51,727 nt of DNA from JBCBZH01 sp039815415 (GTDB lineage Bacteria > Bacteroidota > Rhodothermia > Rhodothermales > Rubricoccaceae): contig JBCBZH010000001.1 of NCBI GenBank assembly GCA_039815415.1, positions 1-51,727 of the forward strand, written 5' to 3'. Every line of letters begins with the position of its first letter. The stretch's first letter is position 1. Made by a program: the position numbers and the translations under genes. The notes beneath the pieces are model-generated. The model made no database searches and was not told the origin of the DNA. It saw only the letters and a list, made by a program, of their open reading frames with translations. Below, piece by piece: positions 1 to 8,716 of this stretch.

Positions 1-2496
1 CAGAGCCGCCGGTATGAGGAGCGCGAGGCTGCAGGCCGCCCTTCGATGAGCCGCCTGTACGTGGCCGAGTCCACGATGACGAACACGGGCGGCATGGCTG
101 ATCACCGCGTCGCGATGAAGGCCGGCAAGGTGCCGTTCTTCGCCAGCGCGCTGGCGAGTGCCCTCGGTGCAGGCGGCAACGCCTCTGTCGACATGACGGA
201 GTACGAGCAGGCCATGGTATCGGCCATCGCGGCTGACGTACAGAGTGCCTCCGGACGTGCCGTGTTCGTGGCTGGCGCTACGCAGCCACCCCAGGTTCAC
301 GCGCTGGCGGCCTCCCTCAACGGGCAGTACGGTAGCAGCGCCGTCGAGTACCTGGACACGCAGGCCGGGGCCATCGAGTCCGTGGGGCCGCAACTCCGCC
401 AGCTCGTGGCGGACATGAACAGCGGGGCCGTTGACGCCGTGCTCTGCCTGGACACCAACCCGGTCTACTCGCTCCCAGCCGATCTCCAGTTCGGAGAGGC
501 GATGGATGCTATGGCCGCGCGCGGTGGCGCAACGATCCACACCGGCCTCTGGCGCGACGAGACCGCTCAGCGGGCCACGTGGCACCTCCCAGCCACCCAC
601 TACCTCGAAGCGTGGGGCGATGCCCGTGCCTACGATGGCACGCTGTCAGTGATTCAGCCGCTGATTGCGCCGCTGTACGAGGACGCCCACTCGGGCCTCG
701 AAGTCCTCAACACGCTCACCACGGGCCGCACGGGCTCAGGCTACGATCAGGTCCGCGATGCCTTCCGCGGCCGCCTCACCGGATCGTTCGAGAACGAGTG
801 GCGGACCCTCCTCCACGATGGCTTCCTGCCGGGCACCGGCTTCGCGTCGATTGGCGCTGGCGGAGGCACGGCAGATCTGAGCGGCCTCACCGCTCCGGCT
901 GCGGATGACCTCGAGCTGGTGTTCCGCACCAGCCCGACGCTCTATGACGGCCACTTCTCCAACAACGCGTGGATGCAGGAGACGCCTGACCCCGTTACGA
1001 AGGTGACGTGGGATGGCGTTGCGCTGATGAGTGCCGCCACGGCACAGGAGCGGTTTGAGGTCAACGAAGAGGACATCGAGAAGGCAGGCAAGGCCTACGT
1101 GGACGTGGTCCGCATCACCTCGCCGAGCGGCGGGGTTGCCGAGCTTCCGATCTGGATTCAGCCCGGCCACCCGAACAACTCCGTGACGGTCTTCCTCGGC
1201 TACGGGCGCCAGCTCGAGTCGAGCCGCGAGATCAAGGACCAGAACATTTTCGAGCGCGTCTTCGACAAGGACGTGGATCCGTACGGATATGGCCCGGTCG
1301 CCAACATGGCCGGGGGCGGAGAGGGTCGGGATGCAGCCCTCCAGCGCGCGGAGCCGCTTCGCCAGCTCGATGGGATGACCATTGTGTCGGCGGTGAGCGC
1401 AGAGAAGGCCGAGCGGACCGACCGCAAGGGCTATCTCGTCGCCACAACGCAGGATCACGGTCGGATGCAGGGCGATCTGGCGATCGAGAGCAAGAGCCGC
1501 CTCATCGCACGCTACGCCTCGTTGGAGGAGTACAAGAAGGACGAGGACTTCGCCAGCGACGTCAGCCATTACGTCCAGGACCAGCCGTGGGAAGACTTCC
1601 CGTCGCTCTGGGGAGACGCGAATGAGGCGTCCGAGGACCCGCGCATCGCAGACGCCCTCTACTCGGAGAACCAGTGGGGCATGACGGTGGACCTCAACGC
1701 CTGTACGGGTTGCAATGCCTGCGTGACGGCCTGCCAGAGCGAGAACAACGTGCCGATTGTTGGCAAGGACCAGGTCTCGCGCGGACGCGAGATGCACTGG
1801 CTCCGTATGGACCGCTACTACGTGGGTGGCGAGGTGGATAAGGACCAGGATCCAGCCAACGTGGGGATGCTGACGCAGCCCATGATGTGTGTCCACTGCG
1901 AGAACGCGCCGTGCGAGCAGGTCTGCCCGGTCAACGCGACCGTCCACAGCCCGGACGGCATCAACGCGATGGTGTACAACCGCTGCATCGGTACGCGGTA
2001 TTGCGCCAACAACTGCCCGTACAAGGTGCGGCGCTACAACTTCTACAACTGGACCAAGGTGCTCCCTCAGGAGGTCTGGATGCAGTCCAACCCGTACGTC
2101 ACCGTCCGCTACCGAGGCGTGATGGAGAAATGCACCTTCTGCGTCCAGCGCATCCGCAAGGTGCAGCAGTACGCGCACGCGCAGGATCGTGCGGTCGAAG
2201 AAGGCGAAGTGGTTACAGCATGTCAGCAGGCCTGCGCGACCAACGCCATTGTGTTCGGGGATCTCACCGATCCGAACAGCGCAGTGGTCAAGAGCAAGCA
2301 GAGCCCACGCAACTACGCCGTCCTCGCCGAGCTGGCGATCAAGCCTCGACTGACCTACCTCGCCAGGATCCGGAACCCCAACCCGGCCCTCGCAGACTAC
2401 GATCCCTTCCGCCTGGAGCCGTCGGTTCCAAAGGCGTACGCTCCCTACGACGAAGAGGAGCCCGCTGAGGAATCGCACACCGAAGAGTCCGCCTAG
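1..2496 (+). CDS. actB: Alternative complex III iron-sulfur/molybdopterin-like subunit ActB, 5'-truncated by window edge
   Basis: The reading frame is open from base 1, so the ATG at 46 is internal and the true start lies upstream. ActB is the large peripheral subunit of the quinol:cytochrome c oxidoreductase ACIII. The first part (to about base 1500) resembles the molybdopterin-oxidoreductase-like region that in this family carries no Mo cofactor. The C-terminal part is a ferredoxin-like electron wire: CTGCNACVTAC (from 1702), CVHCENAPCEQVC (from 1888), CIGTRYCANNCP (from 1984), and CTFC (from 2131) with CQQAC (from 2221). These fit the family's three [4Fe-4S] and one [3Fe-4S] clusters. It carries three copies of the CGCCAGCTCG word (397, 1207, 1360), the second read as RQLE. 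actC follows 14 nt later. Identification is firm; the missing N-terminus (probably with a Tat signal) cannot be seen. Confidence 0.95.
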   Translation, partial: QSRRYEEREAAGRPSMSRLYVAESTMTNTGGMADHRVAMKAGKVPFFASALASALGAGGNASVDMTEYEQAMVSAIAADVQSASGRAVFVAGATQPPQVHALAASLNGQYGSSAVEYLDTQAGAIESVGPQLRQLVADMNSGAVDAVLCLDTNPVYSLPADLQFGEAMDAMAARGGATIHTGLWRDETAQRATWHLPATHYLEAWGDARAYDGTLSVIQPLIAPLYEDAHSGLEVLNTLTTGRTGSGYDQVRDAFRGRLTGSFENEWRTLLHDGFLPGTGFASIGAGGGTADLSGLTAPAADDLELVFRTSPTLYDGHFSNNAWMQETPDPVTKVTWDGVALMSAATAQERFEVNEEDIEKAGKAYVDVVRITSPSGGVAELPIWIQPGHPNNSVTVFLGYGRQLESSREIKDQNIFERVFDKDVDPYGYGPVANMAGGGEGRDAALQRAEPLRQLDGMTIVSAVSAEKAERTDRKGYLVATTQDHGRMQGDLAIESKSRLIARYASLEEYKKDEDFASDVSHYVQDQPWEDFPSLWGDANEASEDPRIADALYSENQWGMTVDLNACTGCNACVTACQSENNVPIVGKDQVSRGREMHWLRMDRYYVGGEVDKDQDPANVGMLTQPMMCVHCENAPCEQVCPVNATVHSPDGINAMVYNRCIGTRYCANNCPYKVRRYNFYNWTKVLPQEVWMQSNPYVTVRYRGVMEKCTFCVQRIRKVQQYAHAQDRAVEEGEVVTACQQACATNAIVFGDLTDPNSAVVKSKQSPRNYAVLAELAIKPRLTYLARIRNPNPALADYDPFRLEPSVPKAYAPYDEEEPAEESHTEESA

Positions 2497-2510
2497 ACAC
2501 CCCCATCCCT

Positions 2511-4112
2511 GTGGCAACCGTCACCTCAAAGACCGCTTACGCCCGCTCCGGCGACGGCGAGCCGACCTACCCGGATGGCACGCCGCTGACGTTGGAGGAC
2601 GCCCCCCTCGTGGAGGGCAACCTGTCCTTCCACGACATCACCGAGCTGGTGTCCTACCACACCGAGAAGAAGACCCCCATTGGGTGGTACCTGGCCTTCG
2701 GGCTGGCACAGGTCGGAATGGCGTGCTTCACCGTTGCCATTGCCTACCTGGTCTGGAATGGACCGGGTGTGTGGGGGCTCAATAACCCCGTCTTCTGGGG
2801 CTGGGCCATCGTCAACTTCGTGTTCTGGGTTGGCATCGGTCACGCCGGAACGCTGATCTCGGCCGTCCTTTTCCTGTTCCGGCAGAAGTGGCGAACGTCG
2901 ATCAACCGAGCGTCGGAGGCGATGACGCTCTTCGCCGTGGCGTGTGCCCTCGTCTTCCCGACGTTCCACGTCGGCCGTGTGTGGGTGATCTACTACACGC
3001 TGCCGCTGCCGAACTCGATGGCAATGTGGCCCAACTTCAAGAGCCCGCTGCTCTGGGACGTGTTTGCGGTCTCCATCTACGGGACGGTCTCGTTGCTGTT
3101 CTGGTATGTGGGCCTCATCCCGGACCTCGCCACTCTGCGGGACCGCGCGGCCAAGACGGGCCGGACGCTCCGGGCGCGCATCATGGCCTTCTTTAGCCTC
3201 GGCTGGACGGGGTCCAACCGTCACTGGCGCCATTACGAGCGGGCCTACCTGCTGCTCGCCGGGCTGGCGACCCCGCTGGTGCTCTCGGTGCACTCGGTCG
3301 TCTCCTTCGACTTTGCCGTGTCGCTTGTGCCGGGCTGGCACACCACCATCTTCCCGCCCTACTTCGTGGCGGGCGCCATCTTCTCCGGCTTCGCCATGGT
3401 GGTGACGCTGATGGTGGTGTCTCGGAAGGTGTTCAATCTCGAGAACCTGATCACGATGGATCACCTCGAGAAGATGAACATCATCATTCTCGTGACCGGT
3501 ACCATCGTCGGCTTTGCCTACATCACGGAGTTCTTTGTGGCGTGGTACTCCGGGGTCATCTACGAGCAATACGCCTTTGCCAACCGAGCCTTCGGGGACT
3601 ACGCGTGGGCCTACTGGGCGATGATGAGCTGCAACCTCATCTTCCCGCAGGTCTTCTGGTTCAAGAAGTTCCGCCGGTCGATCCCGATCATGTTCGCCAT
3701 CTCGATCACGACCAACATCGGGATGTGGTTCGAGCGCTTCGTGATCACCGTGACCAGCCTCCACAACGACTTCCTGCCGTCGAGCTGGGACTACTACACG
3801 CCAACGATCTGGGACGCGCTTCTCTTCCTGGGCACGTTCGGGCTGTTCTTCACGCTCTTCCTGCTGTTCCTCCGCTTCGTTCCGATGGTTGCCATCGCCG
3901 AGGTGAAGGGGGTGATGCCGCAGGCCGATCCGCACTTCTACCACCACTCGGGCGATGGCCACTCGGCCGATCCTCAGCTCGAGGTGGCCGGCAGTTCTTC
4001 TTACCAGCAGGACGCCCACGTCCAGTCCACAGACAGCGAGCTGGCTGCTGACGAGGGATCTGTGGATTCGTCTGCGGATGTGGATACCTCTGACACCGAC
4101 GACCGCGCCTAA
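2511..4112 (+). CDS. actC: ACIII membrane subunit ActC (NrfD/PsrC family)
   Basis: A 533-residue polytopic membrane protein of the NrfD/PsrC family, the quinol-binding membrane anchor that contacts ActB. It starts with GTG at 2511, 14 nt after the actB stop, and the start is set by the conserved soluble N-terminal stretch before the first helix. About ten hydrophobic segments run from residue ~60 to ~460. The last ~60 residues are a soluble tail rich in Asp and Ser that is not part of the core fold. There is no Shine-Dalgarno sequence in the gap (cacccccatccct), so translation probably couples to actB. The 3-nt gap to actD supports one transcript. Confidence 0.95.
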   Translation: MATVTSKTAYARSGDGEPTYPDGTPLTLEDAPLVEGNLSFHDITELVSYHTEKKTPIGWYLAFGLAQVGMACFTVAIAYLVWNGPGVWGLNNPVFWGWAIVNFVFWVGIGHAGTLISAVLFLFRQKWRTSINRASEAMTLFAVACALVFPTFHVGRVWVIYYTLPLPNSMAMWPNFKSPLLWDVFAVSIYGTVSLLFWYVGLIPDLATLRDRAAKTGRTLRARIMAFFSLGWTGSNRHWRHYERAYLLLAGLATPLVLSVHSVVSFDFAVSLVPGWHTTIFPPYFVAGAIFSGFAMVVTLMVVSRKVFNLENLITMDHLEKMNIIILVTGTIVGFAYITEFFVAWYSGVIYEQYAFANRAFGDYAWAYWAMMSCNLIFPQVFWFKKFRRSIPIMFAISITTNIGMWFERFVITVTSLHNDFLPSSWDYYTPTIWDALLFLGTFGLFFTLFLLFLRFVPMVAIAEVKGVMPQADPHFYHHSGDGHSADPQLEVAGSSSYQQDAHVQSTDSELAADEGSVDSSADVDTSDTDDRA

Positions 4113-4115
4113 GCC

Positions 4116-4790
4116 ATGTTCGACTCCATTCGCCAGCGCGCCGCCGACCAGCACGTGGGGCTCCTCGCGGAGTTCTCCGACCCCGGTGCGCTCTACGACG
4201 CCATGAAGGCGATCCGAAAGAAGGGCTACACCAAGGTGGACACCTTCAGCCCGTTCCCCATCCACGGCATGGACGCCGCGATGGGTCTTAAGACCTCGCC
4301 GCTGGGCTTCTTCGTGTTCGTGGGCGGAGCCACAGGCCTCTTGCTCGCCATCTTCCTCCAATGGTGGACGAGCGCTGGTGGTCAACCCGACTGGCTGGCG
4401 ACGTACCTCCAGGGATATCCCATCAACATCTCGAACAAGCCGCTGTTTGCGTGGGAGCCCAGTGTGCCCATCATGTTCGAGCTGACGGTGTTGTTCTCGG
4501 CGCTGACCGCCATCGGTGGCATGCTGGCGCTCAATGGCCTTCCGAAGCCGTACAACCCACTCTTCTTCTCGGAGCGCTTCTCGAGCGCCACCGATGATGG
4601 CTTCTTCCTTCATGTGGGCGTGAACGACGCGCAGTTCGACGCCAGCTCGACGGCCAGCGATCTCTTCGATGCCGGTGCGCTCGGAGTGGAGTCCATCTCG
4701 CATGACGGCGCAGAACCCGTCTCTGCTCCAGGCGAGACCGTCCCGGTTCAGCACACACCCGCACCGGCTCCCATCGCTGGCGACATCTAG
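4116..4790 (+). CDS. actD: ACIII subunit ActD (DUF3341)
   Basis: A 224-residue protein of the DUF3341/ActD family. The N-terminal domain (about residues 10-60) holds the family's 'GALYDAMKAIRKKGY' and 'FSPFPIHGMD' segments, followed by two transmembrane helices (about 65-90 and 115-140). A low-complexity acidic/Pro tail covers the last ~50 residues. In ACIII structures this subunit sits beside the NrfD-like subunits in the membrane. The start is 3 nt after actC. A strong intergenic hairpin (4793-4829) lies directly after its stop. Confidence 0.93.
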   Translation: MFDSIRQRAADQHVGLLAEFSDPGALYDAMKAIRKKGYTKVDTFSPFPIHGMDAAMGLKTSPLGFFVFVGGATGLLLAIFLQWWTSAGGQPDWLATYLQGYPINISNKPLFAWEPSVPIMFELTVLFSALTAIGGMLALNGLPKPYNPLFFSERFSSATDDGFFLHVGVNDAQFDASSTASDLFDAGALGVESISHDGAEPVSAPGETVPVQHTPAPAPIAGDI

Positions 4791-4792
4791 CC

Positions 4793-4829
4793 GATCCGTG
4801 ATGTGAGGAGAAGACCTCCATCACGGATC
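4793..4829. repeat. Intergenic hairpin between actD and actE
   Basis: GATCCGTGATG(T)GAGG pairs with CCTCCATCACGGATC around a 6-nt loop, ending 14 nt before actE. It is one of five related hairpins and may act as a processing or attenuation site in the act transcript. Confidence 0.85.
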
Positions 4830-4843
4830 ACGCATCTCTTACC

Positions 4844-5497
4844 ATGCACATCCGTCTCTCCGTTGTTCTCATCGCACTGGTCGCCTTCAGTGGCTGCCGG
4901 GGGATGAAGAGCGAGAAGACCCCCATTCACCCGAACCTCAACATGGACTTTGTTGAGCGCTTCGAGGCACAGGAGGCCAACCCGCTGTTTGCCGACGGTG
5001 CAGCCATGCGCCAACCCGTGGCCGGGACGGTCGCACGCGGCCAGCTCAGAACTACCGACAATGCACCGTTCCACTTCGGGCGCAATGCAGACGGGTCGCT
5101 TGTAGAGACGGTCCCCGTGGAGGTATCGGCCGCAATGCTTGAGCGGGGGCGGGAGCGCTACAACATCTACTGCTCCATGTGCCACGGAATTGCCGGCGAT
5201 GGGAATGGGATCATCATGGTGGGCAACAACGGTCAGGGCTATGGCTATGTCCCCGCGCCGACCTACCACAGCGAAACCCTCCGCTCGCAGCCGGATGGCT
5301 ACATCTACGACGTGATCCTCAACGGCGTCAACAACATGCCGAGCTACGGCCAGGCGATGCCGCCAGATGATCGCTGGGCTGTGGTCGCCTACATCCGCGC
5401 GCTCCAGCTGTCGCAGGCGGCACCCGAAAGCGTCCTCCCCGACGCTGAGCTCGAACGTCTCGCGACGTCCAACCCGAACTCTCCGATCCAGAACTGA
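4844..5497 (+). CDS. actE: ACIII monoheme cytochrome c lipoprotein ActE
   Basis: A 217-residue monoheme cytochrome c. The N-terminus is a lipoprotein signal with lipobox FSGC (Cys at about residue 18), so the mature protein is tethered on the periplasmic face. The heme motif CSMCH is at residues 110-114, and the likely axial Met is in NNMPSYG (Met165). In ACIII, ActE passes electrons from the complex to the caa3 oxidase or a soluble cytochrome. It is separated from actD by 53 nt containing a hairpin and followed by a second hairpin before actF, which may tune expression of the distal genes. Confidence 0.94.
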   Translation: MHIRLSVVLIALVAFSGCRGMKSEKTPIHPNLNMDFVERFEAQEANPLFADGAAMRQPVAGTVARGQLRTTDNAPFHFGRNADGSLVETVPVEVSAAMLERGRERYNIYCSMCHGIAGDGNGIIMVGNNGQGYGYVPAPTYHSETLRSQPDGYIYDVILNGVNNMPSYGQAMPPDDRWAVVAYIRALQLSQAAPESVLPDAELERLATSNPNSPIQN

Positions 5498-5545
5498 TGC
5501 GTGGTTTGGAACGCGTGAGGCCTCGGTAGAGGCTCGCCACGCATC
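5496..5545. repeat. Intergenic hairpin between actE and actF
   Basis: GATGCGTGG (5496-5504) pairs with CCACGCATC (5537-5545), with an inner GCCTC/GAGGC stem (5520-5533). It starts within the actE stop codon. The following 'CACGCATC' echo (5560-5568) repeats the arm. Confidence 0.85.
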
Positions 5546-5573
5546 CCGAATCACGGGTCACGCATCCACCCCG

Positions 5574-6968
5574 ATGTCCAACCCCATCACCCGTCTTCTC
5601 TTCGACCCGGTGGACCCGGACCGCGAGGCCGTACCCCGCCGGTATCAGTTCGATGGTGCCTCGCGCTGGTGGACGATCCCGCTCGGCGTCGGCCTCGCGC
5701 TGGTGGCCGTGACCGCATTCGTCGGCGTCATGGCAGGCTCCACTACGAAGACGCTCTTCGCCTACCTCATCGCGTGGTCGTTCTGCGTGTCTATTGCGCT
5801 GGGTGCCACGTTTTTCGTGATGATCCAGCACGTGACGCGGGCCAAGTGGAGCACCACCATTCGGCGCATCCCGGAGGCCATGATGGCCTCGTTCCCGATC
5901 CTCGGGCTGGCGGGCATTCCCATTCTTCTGGGCATGCACGACCTGTTCCACTGGAGCCACGCGGAGCTGTATGTGAAGGACACGGCGTACTACGACAGCA
6001 TCCTCTACGGCAAGGCCGGCTACTTCTTCTGGCCCATGGCGAAGGGCGGCTTCCCGCTGTTCTTCGTGGCTCGGTTCATCGGCTATTTCCTCGTGTGGAC
6101 GTGGCTCGGCACGAAGCTCTACCGCGCCTCGGTGCAGAACGACACGACGCCGAGTCTCGACAACACGAAGCTGCTCTACAAGTGGAGTGCCATTGGCATC
6201 CCCATCATGGCGGTCACTACGGCCTTCGCCAGCTACGACTTCATCATGTCCACAGACCCGCACTGGTTCTCGACCATGTTCGGGGTCTACTTCTTCGCAG
6301 GCGGCTGGCTCGGGGCGCTGTGCCTCATCACGTTCATGGCGCTGCTGCTCAAGAAGGGCGGGATGCTGAACATGGAGGTGACCACCGAGCACATCCAGGA
6401 CATGGGCAAGTTCATGTTCGCCTTCGTCGTCTTCTGGACGTACATCGCGTTCAGCCAGTACATGCTCTACTGGTACGCCAACCTGCCTGAAGAGACCGTC
6501 TGGTACCTGAAGCGGTTCACCGGAGGCTGGGGGATCGTCGCGGCGGCTCTGTTCATCTTCCACTTCGTGCTGCCGTTCCTCATTCTCATCTTCCGCAGCG
6601 CGAAGCGGATCTACCCCGTCATCGCCACCATGGCTGTCTGGCTGTTGGTGATGCACTGGGTGGACCTCTGGTGGATGACCATGCCGTCGATGTTGCCCGA
6701 GGCAGCGGCTGGACACGCCAGCGCGATGCTCTCCGACGGCGGAGCCTTCCTCGCGTCCCTCCAGACCATGCCTGACGCTGTCGCTGCCCCGATGTATGAC
6801 ATCCACCTCGAGCGCGTTGACGCAGCGGTTCCTGCGCTAGAGTTTGGGATGTGGCTCGGCATGTTTAGCCTCTTCATGGGCTCCATCTTTCTGCGGCTTA
6901 GCCGCCACGCGCTGACGCCGTACGCCGACCCCTACTTCGCAGACTCGCTCAAGTTCGAGAATGTGTGA
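5574..6968 (+). CDS. actF: ACIII second NrfD-like membrane subunit ActF
   Basis: A polytopic membrane protein of about 464 residues with around ten helices, related to ActC and forming the second quinone-module half of ACIII. The chosen start is the ATG at 5574 (MSNPITRLLFD), just after the intergenic hairpin. The frame is open further upstream to 5367, but that would overlap most of the actE 3' end and has no family similarity. Conserved-looking blocks include 'MHDLFHWSHAE' and 'FMFAFVVFWTYIAFSQYMLYW'. There is no Shine-Dalgarno sequence. The gene closes the classical act block. A 116-nt gap then leads to the next gene. Confidence 0.94.
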   Translation: MSNPITRLLFDPVDPDREAVPRRYQFDGASRWWTIPLGVGLALVAVTAFVGVMAGSTTKTLFAYLIAWSFCVSIALGATFFVMIQHVTRAKWSTTIRRIPEAMMASFPILGLAGIPILLGMHDLFHWSHAELYVKDTAYYDSILYGKAGYFFWPMAKGGFPLFFVARFIGYFLVWTWLGTKLYRASVQNDTTPSLDNTKLLYKWSAIGIPIMAVTTAFASYDFIMSTDPHWFSTMFGVYFFAGGWLGALCLITFMALLLKKGGMLNMEVTTEHIQDMGKFMFAFVVFWTYIAFSQYMLYWYANLPEETVWYLKRFTGGWGIVAAALFIFHFVLPFLILIFRSAKRIYPVIATMAVWLLVMHWVDLWWMTMPSMLPEAAAGHASAMLSDGGAFLASLQTMPDAVAAPMYDIHLERVDAAVPALEFGMWLGMFSLFMGSIFLRLSRHALTPYADPYFADSLKFENV

Positions 6969-7084
6969 TCGCGTCGGCGGAGCCTTCGCTTGAGGGCTGC
7001 TGCAGGGCCGGAACCCGTCCTGTTTGCAATCCTTTCAATAAAAACTGAAAACAGTCCGGCCTGGTCCGGCGTTTCTTTGCCACG

Positions 7085-7750
7085 ATGGACGACAACGCGA
7101 CCCCTGCTCTGCCTGAGGATCCTGAGGCCACGCCACACACAGGCGAGGCGCTTCCGCCTGAACTGGAGGAGCCCAATGGCCCTCTTCCAGGTCTCGTCAA
7201 CACGGCCAAGCTGGAAGTGGAGGCAGAGCTTGGCGACGACAGCGCCGAAGCCCTCCTCGCCCAGATGGGAGTGGAGGACGAAGGCCTCGAGTCCGGCCAG
7301 CTCCTGGGCATGGTCCTCTCCATCGTGGTCAGCGTGGCTGCACTGGCGTTCGGACTGATCTACCTGTTCATCATTCCACTCCAGCAGCAAACCGCCGACG
7401 AAGCCGAGATTGGGACCGAGTACCCTGAGCTGGCGTCTGCGACCGCAGCAGGAGAGTCCCAGCTGAATGACTATCGGACAGTCGATGGAGGCTATGGTGT
7501 CCCCGTCGAGCGTGCGATGGAGGTCATTGCAACTCAGTATGATTCCACAGCGGGTGCGGCAGGCGCCAGGACGCGTCAGGAGTTCAACACGGCATGGATT
7601 GACCTCGGGCCGGATGCCGCGGTACGTGAAGCCACGGGACGTGAGACGCTCAGCGATGTGGTGGCGCCCGTAGACGATGAGGCGTCCGAGGACGCGACGG
7701 ATGCCGCAGAGACACCGGAAGAGCCCGACGACGAGGAGCCTAGAGAGTAA
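7085..7750 (+). CDS. Uncharacterized single-helix membrane protein inside the ACIII-caa3 operon
   Basis: A 221-residue acidic protein I do not recognise. Residues 1-75 are Glu/Pro-rich and soluble, one hydrophobic helix lies at about 80-103, and the remainder is soluble and ends in a very acidic Asp/Glu/Pro tail. A mid-region 'YRTVDGGYGVPVERAMEVI' looks like a small folded segment. That phrase ('vdggygvPierAMe') recalls subunits or assembly proteins found beside ACIII/caa3 genes in Bacteroidota and myxobacteria, but this is from memory. It lies 2 nt before the Sco gene, so it is surely in the respiratory operon. A role as a small ACIII accessory subunit or an assembly factor is inference. Confidence 0.7.
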   Translation: MDDNATPALPEDPEATPHTGEALPPELEEPNGPLPGLVNTAKLEVEAELGDDSAEALLAQMGVEDEGLESGQLLGMVLSIVVSVAALAFGLIYLFIIPLQQQTADEAEIGTEYPELASATAAGESQLNDYRTVDGGYGVPVERAMEVIATQYDSTAGAAGARTRQEFNTAWIDLGPDAAVREATGRETLSDVVAPVDDEASEDATDAAETPEEPDDEEPRE

Positions 7751-7752
7751 CC

Positions 7753-8691
7753 ATGTGGATTCGCGGCTCCCTGGGATGTTTCGTGGCCGCCGTCGTTCTG
7801 GCGGCGTCTGCATCGGTGCAGGCAAGAGTCGTGTTTCAAGCGCCCGTGCTGGCGCAGGTCACGTTCCCCTCGGACTTCCGGGCCACGGATGCAGAGAAAG
7901 TAGAGGGCGCCCTCCCGAACCGCCTCGAAGGCCAGACGCTGATTGACGAGCAACTCGGGCGCCGCATCTCACGGGACCTTCAGTTCCTGAACGAGCAGGG
8001 CGAGACCGCCGAGCTGGCGTCCCTGATGGACAACGAAAAGCCGGTGGTGGTGGCGTTTGTCTACCACAACTGCCCGATGCTCTGCAGCCTCATTCTAGAC
8101 GGCGCCGTGGAGGCCATGGCCTCTACGGACCTCGAGGTGGGCCAGGACTACGACCTGCTCGCCGTCTCGTTCGACCCCAACGACACGCCAGCTCGAGCCG
8201 ATAGCGTGAAGACGCGCTACCTGCGGTCTCTCGGCCCGGATGCCGCAGAGGGCATGCACTTCTGGACCGTCACGCCCGAGACGGAGGAGAACGTGGAGAG
8301 CCTTGCTCGCCAGGCGGGCTTCGGCTATGCGTACGATCCAGTGATCGGCGAGTACGGCCACAGCGCGGCGCTCATCTTCCTCAGCCCGGATGGGGTGGTG
8401 ACGCGCTATCTCTACGGCGTCGTCCACGAGCCTCGCAACTTCCGCCTCGCGCTGGTGGAAGCCGGACAGGGCACCGTCGGGACCACCATCGACCGGTTTC
8501 TGATGACGTGCTACCAGTACGATCCGGACGCTCGCGGGTACGCGTTCTACGCCCCGCTGGCGCTGAAGCTTGGCGGGGTACTGCTGCTGCTCGTTTTTGG
8601 TGGCCTTCTGGCCCGACTGTGGCTGCGTGAAGGTCAGCGACAGGCCATCGACAACTCAGCGGGCGATCTTCCCGCCGATCCTGCACTATAA
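7753..8691 (+). CDS. Sco1/SenC/PrrC-type copper chaperone for cytochrome oxidase
   Basis: A 312-residue thioredoxin-fold protein with a signal peptide and a C-terminal transmembrane helix (about residues 272-292). The copper ligands are visible: NCPMLC (Cys107, Cys111) and a distal His in 'EYGHSAALIF' (His203). Sco proteins deliver copper to, or reduce the cysteines of, the CuA site of oxidase subunit II, and the CuA subunit gene follows 25 nt downstream. The C-terminal helix in addition to the N-terminal signal suggests anchoring at the C-end, seen in other Bacteroidota/Rhodothermia Sco proteins. Two copies of the repeated CGCCAGCTCG word lie in it (8010, 8186). Confidence 0.93.
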   Translation: MWIRGSLGCFVAAVVLAASASVQARVVFQAPVLAQVTFPSDFRATDAEKVEGALPNRLEGQTLIDEQLGRRISRDLQFLNEQGETAELASLMDNEKPVVVAFVYHNCPMLCSLILDGAVEAMASTDLEVGQDYDLLAVSFDPNDTPARADSVKTRYLRSLGPDAAEGMHFWTVTPETEENVESLARQAGFGYAYDPVIGEYGHSAALIFLSPDGVVTRYLYGVVHEPRNFRLALVEAGQGTVGTTIDRFLMTCYQYDPDARGYAFYAPLALKLGGVLLLLVFGGLLARLWLREGQRQAIDNSAGDLPADPAL

Positions 8692-8716
8692 AGCCTCCGG
8701 CACATGCCGGACTCGC

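Noticed and set aside
736..2517. Long minus-strand open frame opposite actB (593 codons)
   Set aside because: It is the reverse shadow of actB in high-GC DNA; no protein family is visible and the sense frame is certain.
2526..4754. Long minus-strand open frame opposite actC-actD (742 codons)
   Set aside because: Arg/His-rich shadow translation without motifs.
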